Source of the DNA: Limnohabitans sp. Rim8
GTDB lineage: Bacteria > Pseudomonadota > Gammaproteobacteria > Burkholderiales > Burkholderiaceae_C
Reading direction: 5' to 3'
DNA: 38,240 nucleotides
Assembly (NCBI GenBank): GCA_945901045.1
Contig: CAMDKK010000038.1
Coordinates: 1-38,240 of the forward strand
Below, piece after piece: positions 23,946 through 31,112 of this stretch. Position numbers and translations under genes: made by a program. Each line of letters begins with the position of its first letter. Position 1 is the first letter of the stretch. The notes under the pieces were generated by a model, which saw nothing but the letters and a program-made list of their open reading frames with translations, was not told the origin of the DNA and did not search any database.

Positions 23946-25315
23946 GCCGGAACTTTGTGGTGCTGTATCCACGGCGCCCCATCGCGCTTGGCCTGAGCTT
24001 GTGCTTTCCACCAAGTGCCCCAAGTGCCTGCGGGTGCAATGCCATCAACCGTGTCGGGTCCTTGTTGGTGTGCGGACTCTGCAGGATTGGCCATGAAAGG
24101 CGCAGAACCACCCGCCTGAACCGTGGCAATGGCCTGCAGCAAAAGGCGGCGATTGGCCATGATCACTTTGTCTGTGGTGCCCAGGTGTTCGCGGGTGCGG
24201 TCCTGGATGGCGCCCATGCTCTCTACCGCCCATTGGTCGTGCACATTGATATCGTCTTCACCCATCCCGAGGTAGGTGGACTCGCGTTGCTCTTGGGGGT
24301 TAAAACCCCAGCCGTTGTGGCGTCCCGATTTCGGGATGTACATCGGTGGCGGGATGTACTGAGTGCGCTGGTTGCGCATAGCTTGTTTGTCGACAGGGCC
24401 TGCAAAACTGGTGAAGAACGAGTACCAGTAGGTGTGCGTGTCATCGATCGGCACATGCATCTGGGTGATGGTGAGCGTCTCAGAAAGCGGGATCACAAAG
24501 GTCTGAGGGAAAATTTCATGCGTCACCCGCACATGCGTCAGTTCCTCGGTCATGGGCCTCAGCGTGGTGAGTTGTAAGCCCCATGGTTTTTGCTCGAAGC
24601 TGATCTCGGGTTGGCAGAACTCGCGCATGATGCGCGTCATCGGCCAGCGCTCGCCCTTGAACTCGCCCGCACTGGCACTGCGAAATTGTTTGCCGCCCGG
24701 GTTGTCGCCGATGCCTTCAAGGGATTCGTCGTTCAAAAAGCGGTGCAAAAAAGACGTGTGTGACGGATCGATACCGACTTCGAAGGCCTGAAGCCAATTG
24801 CATTGCCACATGCCCTTGAAGGCAAACACATGGCTCGACGGCGCAGCAAAACAATCGAATTTCGGAAATGGTGGCGCTTGGCCTTCTTCACCCATCCAGG
24901 CAAACAGAACGCCGCTTTGTTCCATCACCGGGTAGCTGCGTTGTTTGACGCGTTCACACAGTTTGCTGCCCACCGGCTCGCCCGGGGTCTCCAGGCATTG
25001 GCCTGAAGCGTCGAATTTCCAGCCATGAAAGGGGCAACGCACGCCATCGCCTTCATGCCGGCCAAAAGCCAGGTCGGCGCCGCGGTGCGGGCAGTCGCGA
25101 TCAATCAAGCCCCAACGACTCTGATCGTTTTTGAACAGCACCAAGTCTTGACCCAGCAGGCGAACGGCTTTCAAGGGGCGTTCAGCCATGCGTGGCTCCA
25201 ACAGGGGGTCAAACTCATCCAACAAAGCCACAGGCTGCCAGTACTGCCGCAGCAAGGCGCCACACGGTGTGCCTGGCCCAATCCGGGTCAAAAGCTCGTT
25301 TTGCTCTGCTTTCAT
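23942..25315 (-). CDS. Rieske non-haem iron oxygenase, phthalate-dioxygenase-like alpha subunit
   Basis: A 457-residue protein. The Rieske cluster motif is CPHRGAD then CPFHGW, with Cys75, His77, Cys94 and His97 (C-x-H-x16-C-x2-H). The mononuclear iron motif is EVGIDPSHTSFLH (Asp183, His186, His191). ESMGAIQDRTREHLGTTDK is typical of the phthalate 4,5-dioxygenase-like group, which is alpha-only. ATG 25315 is preceded by AGAGGA; TTG 25318 is an alternative. It is first in the nine-gene operon, with a GntR regulator divergent from it. It should hydroxylate or dealkylate an aromatic or N-containing compound; the exact reaction cannot be read. Confidence 0.95.
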   Translation of the reverse strand: MKAEQNELLTRIGPGTPCGALLRQYWQPVALLDEFDPLLEPRMAERPLKAVRLLGQDLVLFKNDQSRWGLIDRDCPHRGADLAFGRHEGDGVRCPFHGWKFDASGQCLETPGEPVGSKLCERVKQRSYPVMEQSGVLFAWMGEEGQAPPFPKFDCFAAPSSHVFAFKGMWQCNWLQAFEVGIDPSHTSFLHRFLNDESLEGIGDNPGGKQFRSASAGEFKGERWPMTRIMREFCQPEISFEQKPWGLQLTTLRPMTEELTHVRVTHEIFPQTFVIPLSETLTITQMHVPIDDTHTYWYSFFTSFAGPVDKQAMRNQRTQYIPPPMYIPKSGRHNGWGFNPQEQRESTYLGMGEDDINVHDQWAVESMGAIQDRTREHLGTTDKVIMANRRLLLQAIATVQAGGSAPFMANPAESAHQQGPDTVDGIAPAGTWGTWWKAQAQAKRDGAPWIQHHKVPA

Positions 25316-25339
25316 CAAGAGTTCCTCTGAATTTTAAAA

Positions 25340-25349
25340 CGGTATACCG
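25340..25349. promoter_or_regulatory. Perfect palindrome CGGTATACCG, candidate GntR/FCD operator
   Basis: A 10-bp perfect palindrome in the 63-nt gap between the divergent Rieske operon and the GntR regulator. The GGT-AT-ACC core resembles operators of the FadR/FCD branch of GntR regulators. It lies 24 nt before the Rieske start and 29 nt before the regulator start, well placed to control both. Confidence 0.6.
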
Positions 25350-25378
25350 AAATTTTGATTCAGTGTACAGTCAGGGGC

Positions 25379-26101
25379 ATGAGTTTGCAAGAAACCGTTT
25401 TACTGCAGTTGCGCGAATGCATTTTGCGTGGTGAGTTCGAGCCTGGGCGGCGTTTGGCGGAGCAGCAAATTGCCGAGCTTCTGGGTTCATCGCGCACGCC
25501 CGTTCGCGCTGCGCTGGTCACCTTGGAGCAAGAGGGCCTTGTGCAAGCCAATGACACGGGCGGCTTTGTGGTGCGCCAGTTTTCGGTGCGCGAGGTGACG
25601 GATGCGATCACAGTGCGTGGCCACCTGGAAGGACTTGCTGCAAGGCTGGTGGCCGAGCACGGGCTCTCGCGGCAAGTGGCACTCGACTTGCAATCTTGTC
25701 TGGACGAAGGCGATGTGGCGCTGGCACCCAACCCCTTGTCGATGGACGACTATGCCCGCTATGTCAGCATGAACGATCGCTTTCATGCCCTCATTTTGGA
25801 GGCCAGCGGCAATCGGGCCTTGCAACGTGCGGTGGCGATGAATGACAAGCTGCCTTTCGCGTCAGCCTCGGCCATGCTGCCCATGCAAGGCTCGATGGTG
25901 AAGGACCGTGACTGGATGCTGTATGCACACCGGCAACACCACATGCTGCTCGATGCGATGCGGCGCGGCGAAGGCGCGCGCGCCCAAGCCTTGGCGCAAG
26001 AACATACTGAAGTGGCCCAAATGAACATGCGACAAGCCTTGGAGCGGCGCAGCGAAGCCGAGCAACTGATGCCTGCGATGCGCTTGGTGGTCGGTCGTTA
26101 A
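25379..26101 (+). CDS. GntR family transcriptional regulator with FCD domain
   Basis: A 240-residue regulator. The N-terminal winged helix has EFEPGRRLAEQQIAELLGSS followed by RTPVRAALVTLEQEGLV, the GntR signature. The C-terminal FCD effector domain includes YVSMNDRFHALILEASGNRAL with a typical metal/ligand His. ATG 25379 is chosen; the 25355 frame would overlap the intergenic control region. It is divergent from the nine-gene operon and probably represses it until the pathway substrate or an intermediate binds. The palindrome at 25340-25349 is its likely site. MmgE/PrpD follows 93 nt downstream with its own promoter. Confidence 0.95.
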   Translation: MSLQETVLLQLRECILRGEFEPGRRLAEQQIAELLGSSRTPVRAALVTLEQEGLVQANDTGGFVVRQFSVREVTDAITVRGHLEGLAARLVAEHGLSRQVALDLQSCLDEGDVALAPNPLSMDDYARYVSMNDRFHALILEASGNRALQRAVAMNDKLPFASASAMLPMQGSMVKDRDWMLYAHRQHHMLLDAMRRGEGARAQALAQEHTEVAQMNMRQALERRSEAEQLMPAMRLVVGR

Positions 26102-26128
26102 AGCGGTCAGAAATACCCTCGCCAACTG

Positions 26129-26156
26129 TTGACAGTGGGTCGCCCCGTTTTATGAT
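26129..26156 (+). promoter_or_regulatory. Near-consensus sigma70 promoter for the MmgE/PrpD gene
   Basis: TTGACA (26129-26134), a 16-nt spacer, then TATGAT (26151-26156). The -35 is perfect and the -10 is 5/6. It lies 38 nt before the MmgE/PrpD start, so that gene can be transcribed independently of the regulator. Confidence 0.75.
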
Positions 26157-26194
26157 CCGCCCTTGTTTTCATTTCTCTCAAGGGATTCAACTGA

Positions 26195-27577
26195 ATGACC
26201 GCACGCAATACCACCGTCACAGCTGAAGCCAATGCGCCAGCTGTGACCGCCATGTTGGCCGATTTCGTGGCCAGCCATCCGTCTCAAGGCTGGAGCGACG
26301 AGGTCGAACAACAAGCGCACCGCACCTTTGCCAACTGGGCCGGTTGTGCTGTGGGCCCTAGCACCCACGAAACCGTGGAGGCCGCTTTGGCCGCTGTCCA
26401 AGAGCTCGAACCAGCGCCTCAAGCCGCATTGCTCGGCCGCAGTGAGCGCGTCGACATGGCCAATGCAGCCATGATCAACGGCATCAGCTCGCACACCTTT
26501 GACTTTGACGACACGCACCTGAAAACCATCATCCACCCCGCAGGTCCTGTGGCTTCGGCGGTATTGGCCTTGGGTGAGCATTTGGGGGCGTCAGGCCGCC
26601 AAGTGATTGACGCCTTGGTGCTTGGGGTGGAGGTCTCCTGCCGCGTTGGGAATGCGGTGTACCCGCATCACTACGACCGAGGTTGGCACATCACCGGCTC
26701 CACCGGCATGTTGGGCAGCGCCGCAGCGTGCGCACGCTTGCTCGGTTTGGACGCAGCGCACACGCAAATGGCCTTGGGCATTGCGGCTTCTCAGCCTGTG
26801 GGCTTGCGCGAGCAGTTCGGCACCATGACCAAGCCTTTCCATCCCGGCGCAGCGGCCAAAGCCGGTTTGATGTCTGCCCTCATGGCGCGCCATGGTTTCA
26901 CCTCTTCACGCCGTGCGCTGGAGGCACCGCGCGGTTTAATGCAGGTGTTTTCGGACAAAACCGATTGGGCCGAGATCACCGAAAACCTGGGCACAAGTTG
27001 GGAGATCGCCCTCAACACCTACAAGCCTTTTGCCTGCGGCATCGTGATTCACCCCGCTATCGATGCGTGTGTGCAATTGCGCAAGCAACACGGCCTGACC
27101 GCTGACCAGATCGCCCGCATCACTGTGCGCGCCCACCCGCTGGTGCAAGAGCTGACCGGCAAGAAAACCCCGCAAACAGGACTGGAAAGCAAGTTCAGCG
27201 TCTTCCATTCGTGTGCCGTGGCGATCATGAAGGGCCAAGCCGGTGAGCATGAGTATTCGGATGAGATGGTCTTGTCCCCCGCCACCATCGCCTTGCGCGA
27301 CCGCGTCGAGTTGGTTGTCGACCGGGCGATCCACGAAGCCTCGGTGGACGTGACCATCGAGACCACCGATGGGCGCAGTCTGCACATCTACATCGAGCGT
27401 GCGATAGGCAGTCTGGAAAAACCGATGACCGGCACCTTGCTGAAAGCTAAATTTGTCGATCAAAGCGCGCCCATCATTGGTCAGGCGCAGTCTGATACCG
27501 CTTGGGACTTGTGCATGAGTTTGGCAGCGCAGCCGGACTTGAAAGCGCTGCTGCAGAGTCTGACGCGTCAGGCTTGA
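26195..27577 (+). CDS. MmgE/PrpD family protein
   Basis: A 460-residue protein of the MmgE/PrpD family, which includes 2-methylcitrate dehydratase and cis-aconitate decarboxylase. Recognisable segments are ANAAMINGISSHTFDFDDTH (the conserved helix with DFDDTH), VSCRVGNAVYPHHYDRGWH, FGTMTKPFHPGAAAKAGL and TYKPFACGIVIHPAIDA. Family members act on carboxylic acids by dehydration, decarboxylation or isomerisation. It is preceded by a near-consensus promoter and by the GntR gene. It could process a late intermediate of the neighbouring pathway, but no other methylcitrate gene is present, so PrpD function proper is unlikely. Confidence 0.92.
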   Translation: MTARNTTVTAEANAPAVTAMLADFVASHPSQGWSDEVEQQAHRTFANWAGCAVGPSTHETVEAALAAVQELEPAPQAALLGRSERVDMANAAMINGISSHTFDFDDTHLKTIIHPAGPVASAVLALGEHLGASGRQVIDALVLGVEVSCRVGNAVYPHHYDRGWHITGSTGMLGSAAACARLLGLDAAHTQMALGIAASQPVGLREQFGTMTKPFHPGAAAKAGLMSALMARHGFTSSRRALEAPRGLMQVFSDKTDWAEITENLGTSWEIALNTYKPFACGIVIHPAIDACVQLRKQHGLTADQIARITVRAHPLVQELTGKKTPQTGLESKFSVFHSCAVAIMKGQAGEHEYSDEMVLSPATIALRDRVELVVDRAIHEASVDVTIETTDGRSLHIYIERAIGSLEKPMTGTLLKAKFVDQSAPIIGQAQSDTAWDLCMSLAAQPDLKALLQSLTRQA

Positions 27578-27685
27578 TGCTTGCTCGGGAGTCCTTGAAA
27601 TTTCACGCCATGAGGGCTGCGTTTTGCCCGGGCAAGATCGCGGTCTGCGTATGATGCATAACCATTAGCAGTTGAAAGTCATGTC

Positions 27686-28156
27686 ATGGAACGCATCACC
27701 ATTTCTATCGAACCTGAGTTGGCAGCCATTTTGGACCAATTGACCGAGAAGCATGGTTACACCTCCCGGTCTGAGGCGATGCGTGACCTGATCCGGGGCT
27801 GGCATTCGCAAGATGCTTTGCGGCAAAACGAGAGTTCGCATTGCATCGCGCACATTGGCTATGTGTACAACCACCATGACCGCACCATGGCCGAGCGCAT
27901 GGCCAACATTCAGCATGATCACCATGACCTGACGGTGTCCAGCATGCATGTGCATTTGGACCACGATCATTGTCTGGAAGTTGCATTTTTAAAAGGACCC
28001 ACCAAAGAGGTGCGGCAATTTGCAAACCGCTTGGTGGCGCAAACAGGCGTGCGTCACGGCTCGGTGAACATCGTACCCGTGCATTTGGCTTTAGGCGGCG
28101 AAGGACATGACCACGGGAATGGTGCTTACCATGTTCATCTTCAACCCGCGAGCTGA
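27686..28156 (+). CDS. nikR: Nickel-responsive regulator NikR
   Basis: A 156-residue protein with an N-terminal ribbon-helix-helix (ITISIEPELAAILDQL, YTSRSEAMRDLIRG) and a C-terminal ACT-like metal domain. Expected nickel ligands by alignment to the E. coli protein are His77, His88, His90 and Cys96 in QHDHHD and HVHLDHDHCLE, and RHGSVNIVPVHL follows. It has an extra His-rich tail (GEGHDHGNGAYHVH). It represses nickel uptake when nickel is plentiful. It is convergent with a NiCoT transporter, its likely target, with 14 nt between the stops. Confidence 0.97.
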   Translation: MERITISIEPELAAILDQLTEKHGYTSRSEAMRDLIRGWHSQDALRQNESSHCIAHIGYVYNHHDRTMAERMANIQHDHHDLTVSSMHVHLDHDHCLEVAFLKGPTKEVRQFANRLVAQTGVRHGSVNIVPVHLALGGEGHDHGNGAYHVHLQPAS

Positions 28157-28170
28157 GCTGACAGCCGCAT

Positions 28171-29028
28171 TCAATGCACAACAAAAGGTGGCGTTGTCTG
28201 GTGACCTGCAACCACTGCCCCGTGGGCATGAACATGGGCTGTTTTGACCTCAGCGTTTAGACGCCAGTGGCTCCAGCCGTACACACAAAGCAGAGACGCT
28301 GTAAGTCCCAGGCCAATCCAGCCGCCCCAGTCATCCCATACAGTTTCCAGCGCCGGCATGTGCTGACTGCCATGGCTGACCACCACCACGAGCAGCGCCA
28401 TGCAAGCGATCACGCCACTCATCCAGCGGCCCGCGTGCTTCGCCAGCTTGTCGTTTCGGCGCACCAGCCAGTGCATGACCAGGCCGTTAGCCGTGTCGGC
28501 CAGCATCATGCCCAAACCAAAGCAGAAGGCGAGCAAAACGATCACGCCCAAGCCCCCCAGTTCATGTCCCTTGGCGGCCATCAAGCCGGCTTGTGCCAAA
28601 GAGTCAAAAGAAATGGCAAATGCAAAACCCACACCCATCGGGTGCGCCAGCGGACCCATGGCCCGCAGGATCATGCTTTGAACCGGACCTGTGACATGGC
28701 TGTGCGCAGGCCCTGCCCAGCATTGGCGCAGATTGGCAGCCGCCAACCAAAGTAAAAAAACCGTTGAGACCCACAAGCCAATGGCGTCCAGCCATTGCGG
28801 TAATTGAATGCCTTGCCAGTAAAAAATCAGCGTCGCGAGCAAGAGGGTCAGGCTGTGACCGCAGGCAAACTGCAAGCCCGCCAAACGCGCAGACCCCAAG
28901 GCGTTGGCTTTGTAGCGCATACGGGTCAGACCGTCCACAGCAGCGATGTGATCGGGGTCCATGCCATGGCGAAATCCCAATGCGATCAGCAAGCCCAAAG
29001 TGACCCACAGTGAAGAGGAGGTGTTCAT
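28171..29028 (-). CDS. NiCoT family nickel/cobalt transporter (HoxN/NixA-like)
   Basis: A 285-residue membrane permease. RHGMDPDHIAAVDGLTR contains the NiCoT signature H-x4-D-H (His21, Asp26, His27). GLQFACGHSLTLLL and GFAFAISFDSLAQAGLMA match further conserved helices. NiCoT proteins are single-component, high-affinity importers of Ni2+ and/or Co2+. It is convergent with nikR. No nickel enzyme is present in the window, but the cobalt-type nitrile hydratase is, so cobalt supply is a possible role. A NikR-like half-site lies just upstream. Confidence 0.93.
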   Translation of the reverse strand: MNTSSSLWVTLGLLIALGFRHGMDPDHIAAVDGLTRMRYKANALGSARLAGLQFACGHSLTLLLATLIFYWQGIQLPQWLDAIGLWVSTVFLLWLAAANLRQCWAGPAHSHVTGPVQSMILRAMGPLAHPMGVGFAFAISFDSLAQAGLMAAKGHELGGLGVIVLLAFCFGLGMMLADTANGLVMHWLVRRNDKLAKHAGRWMSGVIACMALLVVVVSHGSQHMPALETVWDDWGGWIGLGLTASLLCVYGWSHWRLNAEVKTAHVHAHGAVVAGHQTTPPFVVH

Positions 29029-29029
29029 G

Positions 29030-29056
29030 GTGTGAAAAATCTAAATTTGTTCATAC
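29030..29056 (-). promoter_or_regulatory. Candidate NikR-type operator upstream of the NiCoT gene
   Basis: TCATAC at 29051-29056 is an exact E. coli-type NikR half-site. Its partner GTGTGA at 29030-29035 has one mismatch to GTATGA, and the spacing is 15 rather than 16. It abuts the transporter start. Plausible but imperfect. Confidence 0.3.
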
Positions 29057-29514
29057 TGAAAGATAAAAAAACGCGCGACAGTAAGCGTTTTTTCAAAAGG
29101 ATCGGTCATGCACACCCCCCTCTTGCGAGAAGCTTTTGAGCAGCCGCATTGCGGCTGCTGCCAAAGAAAGGCGGGAACTTTCAATCGTTATTGTTTCCGT
29201 GAGTAGCAAGCTGTAAGGCGTCGAAAATCCTGTTAACTCATTCCCGCTTCCAAGAAAATCGTTCCTTATAAAGAAAGGCTTTTTATTTTGCCAGAAACCC
29301 AATGGTGACGAAAGAACCACTTGCCTGCGGAAAATTGACACAAGGAAAAACCCGCCACGCCAGGGCAAGGGCGCAAGGCGCTGCAGGCTCGGTTGCGTTC
29401 GATGCCAAAGGGTTGGTGATGGCGCTGGGCTGGATGAACCTTGACCTTCATGCCTTGGTACCTGGCCAACGTCATGGTCATTTGGATTCCTGCACAAGAC
29501 AAACAGCGCACCGC
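29057..29514. other. Gene-poor interval between NiCoT and persulfide dioxygenase genes
   Basis: About 460 nt without a recognisable gene. It holds a 9-bp hairpin (AGCAGCCGC/GCGGCTGCT, 29139-29159) without a T-run and AT-rich sequence near 29040-29090 and 29265-29300. A weak minus-strand frame (29266-29511, GTG start, beginning RCLSCAGIQ) just follows the persulfide dioxygenase stop; its product matches nothing I recognise. It may be degenerate DNA or hold an RNA. Confidence 0.5.
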
Positions 29515-30393
29515 TTAAAGTGCATTGATTGGAATCTTGAAGTAACGCACGCCATTACTTTCGAGGGGTGGCATATCACCTGCTCGAATATTGAATTGAA
29601 TGGCCGGCAAAATCAGCACCGGCATTTCGAGGGTGGCGTCCCGCTGGGTGCGCATCGCCACAAATTGTGCTTCACTGATGCCCTCATGCACATGCACATT
29701 GTGTTCGCGTTGCGCACGCACGGTGGATTCAAAAGCAACAGGTCTTGCATTGTCAGGCGGGTAGTCATGGCACATGAACAAGCGCGTATCGCCGGGCAAA
29801 CTGAGGATTTTCTGAACCGAGGCGAACAAGGCTTGGGCATTGCCACCGGGAAAATCGCAACGTGCTGTGCCCACATCGGGCATGAACAGCGTATCGCCCA
29901 CAAAAACTGCATCGCCTATTTGAAAGGCCACACAGGCAGGCGTGTGGCCTGGCACATACAGCACTTTGCACGACAACGCACCAATCGGGAACACTTCATC
30001 GCTTTGCAGCAGACGGTCAAACTGTGAGCCGTCCCCTTTGAAGTCATCCCCGAGATTGAAAATACCTTGAAAGACCGATTGGATTTGGGTGATGTGTTCA
30101 CCTATGGCAATCTGACCGCCCAACTGCGCTTTCAGATAATGGGCCGCAGAAAGGTGGTCTGCGTGCGCATGGGTTTCCAAAATCCAGGCCACTTGCAATT
30201 GCTGGGACCTGACAAACGCGATCACCTTGTCAGCACTCGTGCGCCGGGTTCGCCCTGACTTGGGGTCGTAGTCCAGGACCGAGTCGATGATGGCGCAAGC
30301 CGACCCGGGCTTTTCGTAAACCACATAGGTGACGGTCCAGGTGTGCGGGTCAAAAATGCCGTGGACTTGCGGTGCAGGAGGATAGATATTCAT
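29515..30393 (-). CDS. MBL-fold persulfide dioxygenase-like protein (ETHE1/BlhA group)
   Basis: A 292-residue metallo-beta-lactamase-fold protein. ETHAHADHLSAAHYLK carries His75, His77, Asp79 and His80; VPGHTPACVAF and GDTLFMPDVGTARCDFPGGN are characteristic of the ETHE1/Blh group, which oxidises glutathione persulfide to sulfite with one Fe(II). MCHDYPPDNARPV near 225 is also typical. The rhodanese gene 57 nt upstream on the same strand strengthens a role in sulfide or persulfide detoxification. Confidence 0.93.
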   Translation of the reverse strand: MNIYPPAPQVHGIFDPHTWTVTYVVYEKPGSACAIIDSVLDYDPKSGRTRRTSADKVIAFVRSQQLQVAWILETHAHADHLSAAHYLKAQLGGQIAIGEHITQIQSVFQGIFNLGDDFKGDGSQFDRLLQSDEVFPIGALSCKVLYVPGHTPACVAFQIGDAVFVGDTLFMPDVGTARCDFPGGNAQALFASVQKILSLPGDTRLFMCHDYPPDNARPVAFESTVRAQREHNVHVHEGISEAQFVAMRTQRDATLEMPVLILPAIQFNIRAGDMPPLESNGVRYFKIPINAL

Positions 30394-30450
30394 GTAAAAA
30401 ACAGGGTCAATGCAGTGATGAGAATGACAGATGCTTTATTCAAATGAGGG

Positions 30451-30816
30451 TTACAGCGGCTTGACTACGGGTTTGCCTGCAGCCACCCAGGCGTCATATC
30501 CGCCGGCAATGGAGATGACATCGCGGTAACCCATTTCATGCATCACTTTGGCAGCCAAGGCGGCGCGACCGCTGGTTTTGCAATACAGCACAAAAGAAAG
30601 CGCGCGAGATGACAAATCGGGGCTGCCGCTGAGCTTGAACTCCAACAAACCGCGGGACACATGAATGGCCCCGGGCAGGTGACCGGCGGCAAACTCTTCG
30701 GCCTCACGCACATCCAGGACTACATTGGCGCTGCGTACGGCGTACTCTGCTTGGTCTAGCGGAATTTCGCGGACCGTGGATTTGGCTTCTGTAACGAGGT
30801 CGTGGGCCGTTTTCAT
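30451..30816 (-). CDS. Rhodanese-like sulfurtransferase
   Basis: A 121-residue single rhodanese domain. VVLDVREAEEFAAGHLPGAI is the conserved first half, and the active-site loop YCKTSGRAALAA has the persulfide-forming Cys79. GYRDVISIAGGYDAW closes the domain. It transfers sulfane sulfur between small thiols. It precedes the persulfide dioxygenase on the same strand, a frequent pairing in sulfide metabolism. No signal peptide, so cytoplasmic. Confidence 0.94.
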   Translation of the reverse strand: MKTAHDLVTEAKSTVREIPLDQAEYAVRSANVVLDVREAEEFAAGHLPGAIHVSRGLLEFKLSGSPDLSSRALSFVLYCKTSGRAALAAKVMHEMGYRDVISIAGGYDAWVAAGKPVVKPL

Positions 30817-30901
30817 GTCAATTTCAATTTCAAAAAAATAATTTAACCCGTCATTTTCTCAATCATGACGAGAGCTTGTGAGCTGGAGTTTCAGGGACGC
30901 T

Positions 30902-30921
30902 TGTTTTACCCTGGTAAAACA
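30902..30921. promoter_or_regulatory. Perfect 9-bp inverted repeat, candidate operator
   Basis: TGTTTTACC and GGTAAAACA face each other across CT. It lies 86 nt upstream of the rhodanese start on one side and 54 nt upstream of the small frame at 30975 on the other. No T-run follows, so it looks more like a regulator site than a terminator. The regulator is not known. Confidence 0.5.
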
Positions 30922-30974
30922 CCGTTCCTTCTAAAAGAACAGATGAAAATTAAGCAGCTGAGAAGGAGTTGGCA

Positions 30975-31100
30975 ATGTCGCACGGTAAAGACAATTATCA
31001 TCGGCACGAATTTGCCGCTGAAAAACAGAGCCGCAAGGCTTTGGCGACTTGGGTCTTGACAGCAATAATGTGCTGGGCTAAGCCAACAAAGCCGCTGTAA
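30975..31100 (+). pseudogene. Short frame resembling the N-terminus of a DmeF-type cation efflux protein
   Basis: ATG 30975 has a strong ribosome site, AGAAGGAG, eight nt upstream, and the frame runs 41 codons to TAA 31098-31100. The product starts MSHGKDNYHRHEF and continues AAEKQSRKALATWVLTAIM, resembling the His-containing N-terminus and start of the first helix of DmeF-like CDF cobalt/nickel exporters. After that the likeness stops (CWAKPTKPL) and the rest of the gene is absent; prolyl aminopeptidase begins 12 nt later. It is probably a deletion remnant, or less likely a genuine small protein. It sits in a region with NikR and NiCoT. Confidence 0.45.
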
Positions 31101-31112
31101 AGGTCTGACTGA

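Noticed and set aside
27649-27684. Full NikR operator upstream of nikR
   Set aside because: GTATGA is present at 27649-27654 but no TCATAC partner occurs at the right spacing; TCATGT at 27679 is too far.
29139-29159. Hairpin as terminator of the persulfide dioxygenase or NiCoT transcript
   Set aside because: A good 9-bp stem but no T-run on either strand, and the position does not follow a stop closely.
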